In this document: positions 33,943 to 44,977 of the stretch, one piece after another | Position numbering within the stretch: position 1 is the stretch's first letter | How the letters are laid out: the number at the start of each line of letters is the position of its first letter | DNA from: Mesostigma viride | Taxonomy: Eukaryota > Streptophyta > Mesostigmatophyceae > Mesostigmatales > Mesostigmataceae | Assembly: GCA_009746045.1 (NCBI GenBank) | Contig: RPFO01000123.1 | Span: 955,410 to 1,019,409, forward strand | Length of the DNA stretch: 64,000 bases | Direction: 5' to 3' | Program-made: the position numbers and the translations under genes | Notes under the pieces: generated by a model | Seen by the model: the letters and a program-made list of their open reading frames with translations, nothing else | The model's database searches: none | Told to the model about the DNA's origin: nothing

Positions 33943-35016
33943 CTCGGTAGGGCCCATTCTATACATCGGAGAGTGCGTAGGAACTGCACCGTCCTTGATA
34001 ACTACACGGTGTAAACTGACAGAACGAGGAGGAGGATAAGAAGGAGTCTTTTCTTCAAATACTTTTGAGGAATCTATCACAGCCATGTATCTTACTATTT
34101 CATTTTCAGTAAATCCTACTCCTATTGTATCCACTGTATTTACATCTATATCCACACTATTGTTAGTGCTAGGTATCTGTTGTACTTCTAACTGAAGGAA
34201 CATACATAATAGGTATCCATTTTGCTTTAATTCAGAACGTAATTCGTCATTTGACATTATTACTTCAGGTATAGGTCTTACAGGAGGATCAACAGGTGTA
34301 GGAGGAGTAATATCTACCAAGGATAAATTTTCCAATCTATAATGACGTTCAGGTACCCAGTAAGAGCTATCTGGAAACCAAATGACCATGGTATCATAAT
34401 TAATAGTAATCTTATTATCCTGGTGCCAATCTAATCCTAGTAATACATCAGCGGTAGTGATAGGGCCTATAGTGGCCGTCAGGTTGACAATACGTCCTTG
34501 TATAACCATGGGAAGGGACACCGTACCCGGGGAATGACTGGTGCGACCATCAGCATAATGAACAGTAACGGGTTTGGTGTGAGGGGTAGGGACTAGTCCT
34601 AAACGTCTAACTAGGGCCTCGCTCACAAAGGAGCTAGCCGCACCGCTATCTACCAACACAGAGACATTCAAGAGTTCATCAGCATGCAAGAAGGGGTCTA
34701 CAACAGTGTGAGGGACGGTTAAACCACCATTCAAGAACATAAGAGGACGCACACGTAGTGGTAGGGATGATTCAGCTCCTACAGAGGTTATAAAAACAGG
34801 CAAGCAAAAATTAATATCTGGGGTACTATCTAAGGACCTGTCCAGGTTACCCCCGGCTGACAGGCCTACTGTTCCCCCTCCCCCCCAAATCCATAGGAAC
34901 GAACCCCGAAGAAGACCCTGGCGGAAAAGCCACTGCTGGAGGGTCACGAGGGATTGAAGAGGGTGCGGGAGCCTGATTATCATAGGGGAACCCTGGGGAT
35001 CCTGTCTGCACAGCAT
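33943..35016 (-). CDS. gypsy protease and start of reverse transcriptase
   Basis: A retropepsin-type aspartic protease with VLVDSGAASSFV (DSG at about residue 122) and ADVLLGLDW, followed by a linker and the RT N-terminal PMYRMGPTEL, which is cut at the TTAA used by the piggyBac-type element. The frame is +1 relative to gag and overlaps its end (34847-35016). A run of seven G residues lies in the overlap near 34885. The listed start is not a real start; translation presumably enters by frameshift from gag, or the shift is an indel. Confidence 0.85.
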
Positions 35017-36595
35017 TCAGCCTACTAGGGGTAGCTGAAGGAATGCGTCCTGAAGTGGGACGAATAGGAGCACGCTGAGGGGTACGAGGAGGGCGAGCGT
35101 CGGGATGAGGGGGAGCACCCGAAAGGAACTTGGGGCATTCACGTTTAAGGTGACCTACTTCCTTACAATGATAGCAGGTAATATGAGAGACATCCAGAGC
35201 TGAAAGGTCAGTCACACAGATATCTAATTCTTCTACATAGGAGTTTTCCTCCTCAGGGGTAAGGCTTATATTATTAATACGGGAACGGGTAGGAAGAGAA
35301 GGTGTGGAGAAGAAATCTGCTACTCGTAAAAGATGCTGACGCACATGCTTGAGGGGCAGGTCAGTAAAACGGTAGGCAGAGAACTGGCGCTTGACTTCAC
35401 GCAATAAGGGTCTACTGAGGCCCTGAAGGAAGCGAGCACGTACTTCTGCACCCGACAAATCCCTAATTCGTACCATCTGAGCATCAAACTCTTTCATATA
35501 TTCTTTGAAGGACTTGGTACCCTGCTGCAAGGTGCCAAAGGATAATCTATCCTGCCAATCTGCATCGGGAGGGACTAAATGGTTCTCTAAACGCTTGAAC
35601 AATTCTGCTACAGAGTTTGGGTAGGCATGAGAGGCAAGAGACTCACACTGGATGAGGTTAGCAAGTTCAGGAGTAATGCAGGTAGTAAGATAATGAGGAA
35701 CTAGTACAGCATCAGAGAGGCGCCACCTATTGTGGTTCTGCCAGGACTCTGTGTTCTGGGTGAGCAACATAATGAAGGTGAAAAACTGTTGAGGGGTAGA
35801 CTTGACATCCAGCTTAGGAAGGTTGGCAAAGAGGGGAAGAGCAGGAGGCTTAGGGGGATTAGAAGAATCAGTTTTTCCCATAGGGCCACTATCTTCCACT
35901 GCTACATAAGCGGGATAGAAGGAAGGGATAGGAAAAGTCTTGGGTAGGGGTCTAGAGGGAGCCACCGTTTCCGGATGGTGCCCATAGGAGAAGGGGACAG
36001 TATATTGCTCACGAAGAGAGGAATAGGCAAAATGATCATAATTCCTATCATCTAGGGGCATGGTACTGAAATCATTATTAACTTCTAAATCAGCCACACG
36101 GGTAGGAACCTGGGCAGCCTCATAGGCCGTCTCAGGGTAGGACCAGGAAGCAGGTGGGAAAAAGGGAACTGCACTAGGGCGCCCAGAAGGGCCGACAGGG
36201 GCCGAGGTACGACCCGTGTTAATAGCAGGCATTGAAGGCACAGGGTGGGAAGGAGGCCTAGGAGCATTGTTAGTGTGTGAGGACCTGCTGGAGGGGTGAG
36301 CCAAGGTTGCAGAAGGGGCAGGGGCCTGGTTCACAACGAAAGAAGGTTCCTCACTAAATCTGACTTGGGAAATACGTTGTTCATAGGTAGGTGGGGTAAT
36401 TGAGGGACGACGGCGACCACCAGCAACAGGAGAAGGCGGTGAGGTACGCAGAATACCTTGAGGAGTGAGATGGTGTACCGTTTCCAAGGAGTCCCGTCGG
36501 TTACCACGAGTATTGTTATTGTTAATGTTATTAGTAGTAGTATTATTATTATTATTGGTAGGTATAGGCGACATATCTCCACCCACTGGATCCAT
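34847..36595 (-). CDS. gypsy gag polyprotein
   Basis: 582 codons from ATG at 36595. An Asn/Thr- and Pro-rich N-terminus is followed by a retrotransposon gag (capsid-like) domain at about 280-420 (NRWRLSDAVLVPHYL, FKEYMKEFDAQMVRI, RARFLQGLSRPLLREV) and a CCHC zinc knuckle CYHCKEVGHLKREC at about residue 478. The C-terminus overlaps the protease frame. Forms the particle core and binds element RNA. Intact in this copy. Confidence 0.93.
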   Translation of the reverse strand: MDPVGGDMSPIPTNNNNNTTTNNINNNNTRGNRRDSLETVHHLTPQGILRTSPPSPVAGGRRRPSITPPTYEQRISQVRFSEEPSFVVNQAPAPSATLAHPSSRSSHTNNAPRPPSHPVPSMPAINTGRTSAPVGPSGRPSAVPFFPPASWSYPETAYEAAQVPTRVADLEVNNDFSTMPLDDRNYDHFAYSSLREQYTVPFSYGHHPETVAPSRPLPKTFPIPSFYPAYVAVEDSGPMGKTDSSNPPKPPALPLFANLPKLDVKSTPQQFFTFIMLLTQNTESWQNHNRWRLSDAVLVPHYLTTCITPELANLIQCESLASHAYPNSVAELFKRLENHLVPPDADWQDRLSFGTLQQGTKSFKEYMKEFDAQMVRIRDLSGAEVRARFLQGLSRPLLREVKRQFSAYRFTDLPLKHVRQHLLRVADFFSTPSLPTRSRINNISLTPEEENSYVEELDICVTDLSALDVSHITCYHCKEVGHLKRECPKFLSGAPPHPDARPPRTPQRAPIRPTSGRIPSATPSRLNAVQTGSPGFPYDNQAPAPSSIPRDPPAVAFPPGSSSGFVPMDLGGRGNSRPVSRG

Positions 36596-36688
36596 CTTTA
36601 ATTACGTAAAGGAATAGGAATCAAAAGAAGAAAGCAACAAAAGAAAAAGGAAAAACCTTGAAGGTCTGCAGCAGGAACAAAATTAAAA

Positions 36689-37081
36689 TCAATCCTTTTT
36701 AACAACAGTAATGGATAGGGAACCAAACTCCAAAGTGAGAGGAGTATCTGAAGCAGATGCAGATGCAGCCCGTTTAGGGGGAGAAGAAGGAGGGGTAGCA
36801 AAGACTAGAGCTTCTACTGGAGGGCGACCATGAGGAGTAGGGCGTACATGCAGGCCTAAATCTGTTTGGCTATGATCTATAAGGAACTGCTGAGCTTCTT
36901 CAAAGGACATAAATTTCTTATACCTAATTACGTTATATTCACGATTCTGAACGATCTTCCTAGCGTCGGACCAAGAAAGGAAAATGGAGGACCATTGAGG
37001 CGTAATCACTACGTAATATTTAGCTAGACTATTATCGCTAGAAGAATGGGAAGGAGCAGTAAAAGATCGCCGTTGGCTCAT
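36689..37081 (-). CDS. gypsy leader ORF with RNase H1-type hybrid-binding (viroplasmin-like) domain
   Basis: 130 codons from ATG at 37081, before gag and in a separate frame. The core YYVVITPQWSSIFLSWSDAR followed by KFMSFEEAQQFL matches the pattern of the RNA:DNA hybrid-binding domain found at the N-terminus of eukaryotic RNase H1 and in caulimovirus viroplasmin (Cauli_VI type): aromatic start, SW at mid-domain, Tyr/Phe with EEA near the end. A short Pro/Ser/Lys tail ends in LTLEFGSLSITVVKKD. Placement as a stand-alone first ORF of a gypsy element is unusual. A possible role is binding element RNA or RNA:DNA hybrids in the particle (inferred). Confidence 0.7.
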   Translation of the reverse strand: MSQRRSFTAPSHSSSDNSLAKYYVVITPQWSSIFLSWSDARKIVQNREYNVIRYKKFMSFEEAQQFLIDHSQTDLGLHVRPTPHGRPPVEALVFATPPSSPPKRAASASASDTPLTLEFGSLSITVVKKD

Positions 37082-37591
37082 GGTAACGCACCTGGTAGGT
37101 CTTGAGCAGTCAAATGAGGAGAACGAGGAGAAGGCGACTTATCTCGGGTGTCTGAAACCGAACCAGATTGACGACGCACGTAGGGACGATGTTTCCAGCG
37201 CCAGGTGGTCGTAAGTATCCGGTTTCAAGAATTCTGCGTCCGGCGAAGGGTCGTCTAAATACGAAGCAGGCACGATGCAGAAAAAGGGTAATCTACGAGA
37301 CGCTAGCCGTCTCTCTATCGTCGAACCAAAACCAGCAACTGTCTACGGCAGTAAACCATCTTTCTAAGGAAACAAGACGAGGAGCAGGAGCTATATACGA
37401 AAGGATTTTCCGCTTCGAGCAGGTCTAACGTCTAGGCAGGGCGTGTCCTGAATCAGGCAGCACTATCCTCCTAGCTTGACGGCGACCCGCCCATTACCTG
37501 TCAAGTACGTGTCGTCTTCTTTTTCCCAGCCGCGGAAGGGTTGATTCAATGACGTATGTTGCAAAGGATCGTCGTCTCGCTCTCTATCTAA

Positions 37592-37607
37592 ACTACCTCC
37601 GAGTCCA
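37592..37607 (-). other. candidate primer-binding site of the gypsy-like element
   Basis: Immediately inside the 5' LTR the minus strand reads TGGACTCGGAGGTAG. It begins with TGG, the complement of a tRNA CCA end, one base from the LTR edge. The matching tRNA is not identified. Confidence 0.55.
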
Positions 37608-37608
37608 T

Positions 37609-38179
37609 TGTTACGCCGCAAGCCTCGGCCGCCACCTCTACCTCTACCTGTCCTGATACTACCTAAACTAGTGAGGCTGCTTCTATTTACACCCCTAGCG
37701 AAAGACGACCGAGACGAACCAGATCTCAATGCATTTACATATGTACTACTGTAATACGCCATAGGCCATTTAATCAAACCCGTTTACTCCAGGAAAAGAG
37801 GAAGGAAACACAACTAAACTGCCGTGACCCAAGCTAATATGTGCTAATTCATTTAACACACGCCGAGTGACCACACAAGGAGTGGAACGTGCATAAATGG
37901 TCACCAACGGTCCAACAGGCTCGGGCCGACCTGGCCCTCGCCTGCAGAAACACAGAAACACAAGCAGGTGCACAGATGCACGCCTGTCCACTACATTCTA
38001 CAAAAGGATAAGGACCACTAATATAGTACGCGGCGCGGCGCCCAAAGGCACCCACTATACCACAGTACTGTTACGGGGACAATCATGTCCAAACTAGAAC
38101 TGCACGTAACCTAGGAACAACCGAGGCCAAGGACCTAATTTACGTCCGTAACTACAACGAATTGTTACGCGACGTAACA
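37609..38179 (-). repeat. 5' LTR of the gypsy-like element
   Basis: 571 bp, TGTTACG ... CGTAACA, matching the LTR at 27040-27614. The 5' leader between this LTR and the first ORF (37082-37591) has no supported gene. Confidence 0.93.
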
Positions 38180-38184
38180 CTTCG

Positions 38185-38390
38185 CGGCTCATTCTCTTAT
38201 TAGTTCTCCCAGAACACTCAGATACCTGCATGGCGAGAATAACAAAAATAACACAGTAGCATTGATAAAATTGTTTATCAGAAAATATATATTAAAAATA
38301 TAATTACAGAAAATATATATACTAATTACAGTATATTTTGCAAAAGATTTTATAATATATTGTGAATAGCATGGATTAATTCCACATACT
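38185..38390. other. giant transposon sequence between gypsy and piggyBac-type insertions
   Basis: AT-rich continuation of the region that precedes 27040, with repeated AAAATATATATTA-like segments. Non-coding. Confidence 0.45.
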
Positions 38391-38394
38391 TTAA

Positions 38395-40093
38395 CCCCTA
38401 AATGGTCTGGCTGCCGATTTTCCGCCTAAAACTGAGTTACAGCCGACACGTCGGCCCCTTCTCGGGGGACCAAATGCCGCGAAAACTATTGAGAATTAGG
38501 AAAAGTTTAGCTGAGAAGATCGAAAGTTTATAATTTTCCTCACAGCATGGTACTAGGGTTTGCATACTTCTGACAAAGTTATAGAGGTGTTCTGGCCGGT
38601 CAAAGTACAAGGGGTCAGGGTACTTTTTCACGTACAACGTGCATTCCGGAAAACGACGACCTGGCCATGGCGGCTTGCGCCCACGCATGGCATTTACGTT
38701 TTCGTTCGAATTTTCTGACCAAACTCAGGAAATTGATTTTGTACGTCCTAAAGATGATACAGGCCAATTTTTGGTTCGCGGGAATGCCATTTGATAGGTG
38801 TCGGCAGCGTTCTTGCTCGAAAAAACTGCGATCAGGCCGGACGATAGAAACGTTGACAGCAATACCTTTCCGGCGTATTTTAAAGGATATATTGGTTTCT
38901 TTGTACTTTTTATGGTACATGGTAGTCGTAAACGTGCAAGGGTGGCCAGAAATCGCCGAATCCAGCGACCATGCTGCACAACTTTGGTGTGCCGAAATGC
39001 GCCATTTTGCGGCCACCGCCTGGGCCAAGGTAACGCCATCCATGCCTGGTAAAGCTTAAGCATCGTTTTCCTATCGATGTTTGACGTTTATATATACGTT
39101 CTAGCTTGTGTAGCGCATTCTTTTTGCATTATTCATGCTCTTTCTTGACCCTGGCCTGGCCCCTTTCTAAAACACCCTTCTTAGATGCTTCCCTCAGTCA
39201 GTTGACCTGCCACAGGGTGATGGTGATAAGTTTTAGAGGCTGTATGGGTTTGAATACCTCCATATATGTTTGTTATACATTTCCCACACACATATTGCAT
39301 GAGTGTGAGGCAGTTGGCTGGTCTCTGTGGCATCATCAAGCATGTAACCGGTGAGTAGAAGCTTCCCATTGTCAGCATGTGCCACCAGGTGTGCTGGCCA
39401 TCACCTGGCAAGCTATAGCAGCTTAGGCCTAGTTTATCCTTGCTAGGGCAAGCTGAAATAGGCTTAAAATCACTAGTTTGTTGGTGGCTGCCTCCTAGAA
39501 TGCATGCCTTGCGTAGGGTATCCGTACCACGTTACCTACGTGCATGGACAAGGTGGCACCTGCACATAGGTGCCATGTAAGGGCAGTGTGATGATGCAGT
39601 TATGTTTCCCCATCATTGTGGAAGGGAAATGTATTGTGTGGCATGGTTGGGGGCCATATTAGTAGGTATTAGTAGGTAGTATGCCCACTCCTACCCCCTT
39701 GGTTGCTTTTTACCAACGGTACCCCTATGGGCTGTACTGGGTGTAACTGCTGGTATACCCACCCAAATGATGACCCCAATGGCTCAAACTGTTCAGCAAC
39801 TAATTGTTCATCATCCCTGAAGTGGTAGGTGCCTAGCTCTTACAACATAATTCAAAATGCACATTCTACCAAAAATGAAAACGCTCGTCTTGACCCCCCT
39901 GACTTTGACGGCAGTTATACATGGCCTACCCTGCATATATGTAAGGTTGTGATATACCAACCCGAAGGGCAACTCATGGACATGCTTGGCCCCCAAGGAC
40001 AGCCATTGGATATGGGCGGGTTGGATGGCATCTGGTTTGCAAAATTGTGAAGTTACAGCCGATGCATCGGCAGTATTTCTGCCCATTTAGGGG
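38395..40093. mobile_element. 1699-bp non-autonomous piggyBac-type element, copy 2 (inverted)
   Basis: TTAA at 38391-38394 and 40094-40097, with CCCCTAAATGG ends. Exactly the same length as the element at 32240-33938, inverted, and differing at only a few positions seen by eye (for example TTCATTCTTCTCAG versus TTCGATCTTCTCAG in matched orientation). Very recent activity is implied. Confidence 0.93.
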
Positions 40094-40097
40094 TTAA

Positions 40098-41430
40098 TAA
40101 TATGGTATGTTAAAGTATATAGAATCATTATTTAGTAAATCATTTACAAGAAAAAGTGGTATAGACTATTATTATTATATAGTTCGGCAATCTATGATAG
40201 TAAGACATACCGGATGTCAGGTTTATCAGCGGCCTCCAGGGCTATAGCGTCTCGCTGCAGCGTGACCGTTTGGTGCTATGACTGATTTCAGTAGATGTGC
40301 AGAAAAAAATTTATTTCCATGACCACACCAGGAATCGAACCCAGAACCTCATTGTACATTTCTGCATGGTAACGATGTCAGCCAAACATCCGAATGTTCC
40401 CAGGTAAATGGGCTGGAGGTCGTCTCTTTTTATACCTGCGGCCACAAGCACGGGTGACGGCATATTGGATGTCGTCCAATCCGCTAGCTTGGTTCCAAAA
40501 GATGGGATCGAGCTTTTGCACCAGCGCCGCGCTTCCAGTTTTCAGTTCCGTGGGGAGGAACGAGGATGCCACGTTTTCAATTTTTTCAATACCGTTCAGC
40601 CCTGTGACGCCGCGTCCGGTTTGCGAATTGCGACCGTCCCATCGCCCATCGAAAAAGAAGCGCAGCCGCAGAGAGACCCCATAGCTAATAGTAACCAGCT
40701 GCAACCGTTTGCATGCTACCTGCTTTTTTACAACATCGCTTTGCTACCTGTGCATAACGAAAGGAAATCGGTCTTCAAGCAATTAAGGCAATCGATCTTC
40801 ATTTTCCCGCATAAAGAAAAAAGGTGAGCTTTTGCCGCATTGTGGATGGTAGGCTGACAAAGTTTGTTCTATCAAAAACGGCAACTAAACAGCGCATGCA
40901 CGCCGACGACACAGTTAGCCAGCTGGGCGAAGACATGTCCTTGCTGCCATCGCAAGAAACTCTATGTTGCAGCAAGAGTGATAAAAATGTCTGGCTTCCT
41001 TCTTTTCGTTGCTAGCTAAACCCTGCAGACATCTCGGTAGAGTCAGCTAAGCCGATCCTAATCCACATCTGGCATCCATCCCTTTAGTCTAGTTGCCATG
41101 GAGCGTTTCTTGGTCTCGCACATGTCGATCATGGTGGTGCTAGGCTTTCACTTGGGTCACCCTTTCCATGTTTGCTATGCCTTTGGTCTGGTTAGGTTAT
41201 AGGTGTAGATGTGCACATACTGCATTTGCTGCGTTTCTAATCGGTGCTCCTGTTTGATGCTTTTTTTCCCCTTCATATCGTTTCGACGTTTGCATGCTAC
41301 CTGCCAGATTATAACATCGGACGTTGCTACCTGCCTGCATAACGATAGTTTGCAAGAAATCTTCATTTTGCCGAAACACAAAAAAAGGTGATCTTTTGCC
41401 GCAACGTGGATCATTGGTAGGCTGACTAAA
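40098..41430. other. intergenic region of the giant transposon
   Basis: No gene is supported. Contains two degenerate palindromes (40247-40268; 40658-40679) and a tRNA-like minus-strand segment at about 40318-40389, with a GGGTTCGATTCC B-box and a TGGCTGACATCG A-box-like start but no matching acceptor stem. A duplicated stretch of about 150 bp (about 40703-40865 and 41284-41432) shares CGTTTGCATGCTACCTGC, GTTGCTACCTG and AAAAAGGTGA(G/T)CTTTTGCCGC. Confidence 0.6.
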
Positions 41431-41432
41431 AT

Positions 41433-42078
41433 TGTGCTGCTACGTATCAATACATGTGGGGGGGTGCTGCTACGTATCAATACATGTGGGGGGTGCTGCT
41501 ACGTATCAATACATGTGGGGGGGTGCTGCTACGTATCAATACATGTGGGGGGGTGCTGCTACGTATCAATACATGTGGGGGGGTGCTGCTACGTATCAAT
41601 ACATGTGGGGGGGTGCTGCTACGTATCAATACATGTGGGGGGGTGCTGCTACGTATCAATACATGTGGGGGGGTGCTGCTACGTATCAATACATGTGGGG
41701 GGGTGCTGCTACGTATCAATACATGTGGGGGGTGCTGCTACGTATCAATACATGTGGGGGGGTGCTGCTACGTATCAATACATGTGGGGGGGTGCTGCTA
41801 CGTATCAATACATGTGGGGGGGTGCTGCTACGTATCAATACATGTGGGGGGGTGCTGCTACGTATCAATACATGTGGGGGGTGCTGCTACGTATCAATAC
41901 ATGTGGGGGGGTGCTGCTACGTATCAATACATGTGGGGGGGTGCTGCTACGTATCAATACATGTGGGGGGGTGCTGCAACGTATCAATACATGTGGGGGG
42001 GTGCTGCTACGTATCAATACACATGTGGGGGGTGATGCTACGTATCAATACATGTGGGGGGGTGATGCTACGTATCAT
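41433..42078. repeat. 30/31-bp minisatellite, orientation 1
   Basis: About 21 units of GTGCTGCTACGTATCAATAC-ATGTGGGGGG; G-run length (6 or 7) sets 30 or 31 bp. Open in all forward frames because the unit lacks stops, giving artefactual ORFs of 190-305 codons. The G-runs recur at 30-bp spacing. Confidence 0.97.
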
Positions 42079-43215
42079 TTAATAATTCATGCCATCACCC
42101 CCCCACATTTAATTTTTAATGCCAGCACCCCCCAACATTCATTTATTCATGCCATCACACCCCCACATTCTTTTATTCATGGCAGCACCCCCCCACATTT
42201 ATTTATTCATGCCATCACCCCCCCACATTTAATTATTAATGCCAGCACCCCCCAACATTCATTTATTCATGCCATCACACCCCCACATTCTTTTATTCAT
42301 GGCAGCACCCCCCACATTTATTTATTCATGCCATCACCCCCCAACATTTAATTTTTAATGCCAGCACCCCCCAACATTCATTTATTCATGCCATCACACC
42401 CCCACATTCTTTTATTCATGGCAGCACCCCCCCACATTTATTTATTCATGCCATCACCCCCCACATTTAATTATTAATGCCAGCACCCCCCAACATTCAT
42501 TTATTCATGCCATCACACCCCCACAATCTTTTATTCATGGCAGCACCCCCCCACATTTATTTATTCATGCCATCACCCCCCAACATTTAATTTTTAATGC
42601 CAGCACCCCCCAACATTCATTTATTCATGCCATCACACCCCCACATTCTTTTATTCATGGCAGCACCCCCCCACATTTATTTATTCATGCCATCACCCCC
42701 CACATTTAATTATTCATGCCAGCACCCCCCAACATTTATTTATACGTAGCAGCACCCCCCACATTCTTTTATTCATGGCAGCACCCCCCCACATTTATTT
42801 ATTCATGCCATCACCCCCCCACATTTAATTATTAATGCCAGCACCCCCCAACATTCATTTATTCATATATGCCATCACACCCCCACATTCTTTTATTCAT
42901 GGCAGCCCCCCCCCCACATTTATTTATTCATGCCATCACCCCCCCACATTTAATTATTAATGCCAGCACCCCCCAACATTCATTTATTCATGCCATCACA
43001 CCCCCACATTCTTTTATTCATGGCAGCACCCCCCCACATTCATTTATTCATGCCAGCACCCCCCCACATTCATTTATTCATGCCATCACCCCCCCACATG
43101 TAATTATTCATGCCAGCAACCCCCCACATTAATTTCTTCATGCCAGCACCCCCCCAAATGCATTTATACATAGCATCCCCCCCCACATGTATTTATACGT
43201 AGCTTCCCCCCCCAC
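42079..43215. repeat. about 30-bp minisatellite, orientation 2, with higher-order period
   Basis: Units of the type TTTATTCATGCCATCACCCC-CCCACA with CAT/CAG and ATT/AAT variants form a higher-order repeat of about 120 bp. Occasional TACGTAGCAGCACCCCCCACA units (about 42741 and 43175-43230) are the reverse complement of the array at 41433, so the two blocks share an origin and face each other. Confidence 0.93.
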
Positions 43216-43237
43216 ATGTATTTATACGTGGTCGTAA

Positions 43238-43778
43238 GGGTCTCGCTGCGGGTAGACCCTCGGAATTTTGTTTTTGTATTGACGTTAGGGTCTCGCTGCA
43301 GCGAGACCCCAAGGAATGTCAATTTTTCATGTTTTCATGATGGGGGGTCTTTCTTTTCTCACCCTTAAAATGATTTGTTTTTGTATCGGTGTTAGGGTCT
43401 CGCTGCAGCGAGACCCCTACGAATGTCGACTTTTAATGTTTGCAAGATGGGAGGGGGCTTTCTTCGCTCACCCTAAAAATGATTTGTTTTTGTTTGACGT
43501 TAGGGTCTCGCTGCAGCGAGACCCCAAGGAATGTATACTTTTTTATGTTTGCATGATGGGAGGTTGCTTTTTTTCGCTCACCTTAAAAATGATTTGTTTT
43601 TGCTTGAAGTGAGGGTCTCGCTGCAGCGAGACGCCAAAGTTTTGCATTAAAGTAAATGTCCCTTTTAGAATCCACGAAAGGGTCTAGCTGCAGCGAGACC
43701 CTCCCCATCGTTTTTCTGCCGGCGATTCAGATTCTGAATGACATTTGTGAAACTTGCTTTTTTGATATTGTTCTGCAG
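43238..43778 (+). promoter_or_regulatory. 5' region of the nine-exon gene: about 108-bp repeats each carrying the palindrome
   Basis: Six palindromes start at 43238, 43288, 43395, 43503, 43613 and 43680. Four of the intervals are about 107-110 bp units with conserved ATGATTTGTTTTTG, TGTTAGGGTC and TTCGCTCACCCT. The region ends with TTCTGCAG directly before the ATG at 43779, consistent with a 5' leader intron whose acceptor abuts the start codon. Confidence 0.7.
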
Positions 43779-44977
43779 ATGTCGTCCTCCTATTCCGATT
43801 CTGTCAAGGCCACTCCCGTTTCACCCAAGATGACGTCGAACACCTCGCCGGACCGAACGGCAACAGAGGCGTTTCCTCCGTTGCCGGTCGGTCCCGTAAA
43901 TGCTCTGGCGAGGTCCCCCCCCACCGAGTCCCCCTCGCCCTCCAAGTCCAACTTGCCCCCCAGCGAGTTGGACAGAATTTTACCCCCCAACTCTCTCGCT
44001 GCTGCGTCTCGCGCTCCGTCCCGCTCTCCGCCCCGTAAGTCTCCATCGCCGCCCCCCAAGTCGGCCGGAGCTACTGCGTCCCGCTCGCCGCCCCGCAAGT
44101 CCCCCAAGTCCCCCGCAACTGCGACCCGTTCGCCGAACCGCAAGTCCCCCTCTCCGCCCAAAGTTCCCCCCGCTACCGCGTCCCGCTCTCCTTCTCGCAA
44201 GTCCCCCTCGCCGTCAACCAAGAACCCCGCAACTGCGTCCCGCTCGCCGTCCCGCTCTCCTTCCCCCAAGTCCCGCTCGCCGCCCCAAGTCCCCCGCTTC
44301 TGCGTCCCGCTCGCCGCCACCCAAGTCCCCCGCTTCTGCGTCCCGCTCGCCGTCCCCCAAGCATTCCAGTTCTAAGCGTAAGCCTGCGCCCGAGTGGGTA
44401 GAGGAAGACGACCGCACCAAAGAGCTCAGGAAGCTGAGGAAGTCTATCAATGAGCTTGTTGAGGAGGACGAGCGCGATAAGACTAACGGGAGGCCTGAAG
44501 ACCCGGACTCGCCGGTTCGGGAGTCGCGTCGGCAGCGGTTGTCCGATTTGTTAGCAATGGCCGCAACATTTGCTGACGACTACGCGGCTCTCGACAAGAA
44601 GGACAAGGAGAAGGAGAAGGCGGAGAGGGAGGCCATCGAGAAGGCGGAGAGGGAGAGGGTGGAGAGGGAGGAGAAGGAGAGGCTGGAGAAGGCGGAGAGG
44701 GAGGAGGAGGAGAGGGAGTACAAGGAGAAGGCTGCCCAGGAGAGGGAGCACAGGATCCTGGTGGCGAAGCAGAAGGAGGAGGCGAAGAAGAAGACGGAGG
44801 CGGCAGCGAAGGAGCTTCGTGCGGAGGAGGCTGCTGTTTTTGCAGATGCGACAGGAGAGGATGAAGGCGGACGAGGCTGCGAGGAAGGAGGAGGAGGCTG
44901 CGAAGGCGGTTGAGGGGGAGAAGGACGGGAACGTGAAGAAGGGGTGGGCTCCCGAAGGATGTTCAGTCGATTATCAG
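43779..44977 (+). CDS. exon 1 of the nine-exon gene
   Basis: Starts at ATG 43779 after an intron-like CTGCAG. The first about 200 residues carry many SRSPSRKSPSP-type repeats, as in SR-rich nuclear proteins. A frame change at about 44285 (in GCCGCCCCAAG) is followed by acidic and then Glu/Lys/Arg-rich sequence (EREAIEKAERERVEREEKE) predicted to form a long coiled coil. A second frame change at about 44845 lies in TTTTT. Ends ...GCSVDYQ before GTATGT. Confidence 0.6.

Larger units (their letters stand above)
27040..38179 (-). mobile_element. complete gypsy-like LTR retrotransposon
   Basis: LTRs at 27040-27614 and 37609-38179, ends TGTTACG/CGTAACA, flanked by the 5-bp duplication CTTCG (27035-27039 and 38180-38184). 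The element reads on the minus strand: primer site, hybrid-binding ORF, gag, protease, reverse transcriptase, RNase H, integrase zinc-binding part, two unknown ORFs, polypurine tract. LTRs are nearly identical apart from a 4-bp indel, so insertion is recent. The RT is interrupted by a 1699-bp piggyBac-type element at 32240-33938, so this copy is disabled. Confidence 0.92.

Noticed and set aside
40318-40389. tRNA gene on the minus strand
   Set aside because: A B-box and a weak A-box are present, but the acceptor stem does not pair, so it is at most a tRNA-derived relic.
41432-42351. ORFs of 190-305 codons with CCYVSIHVGG repeats
   Set aside because: Read-through of a stop-free minisatellite in all three forward frames.
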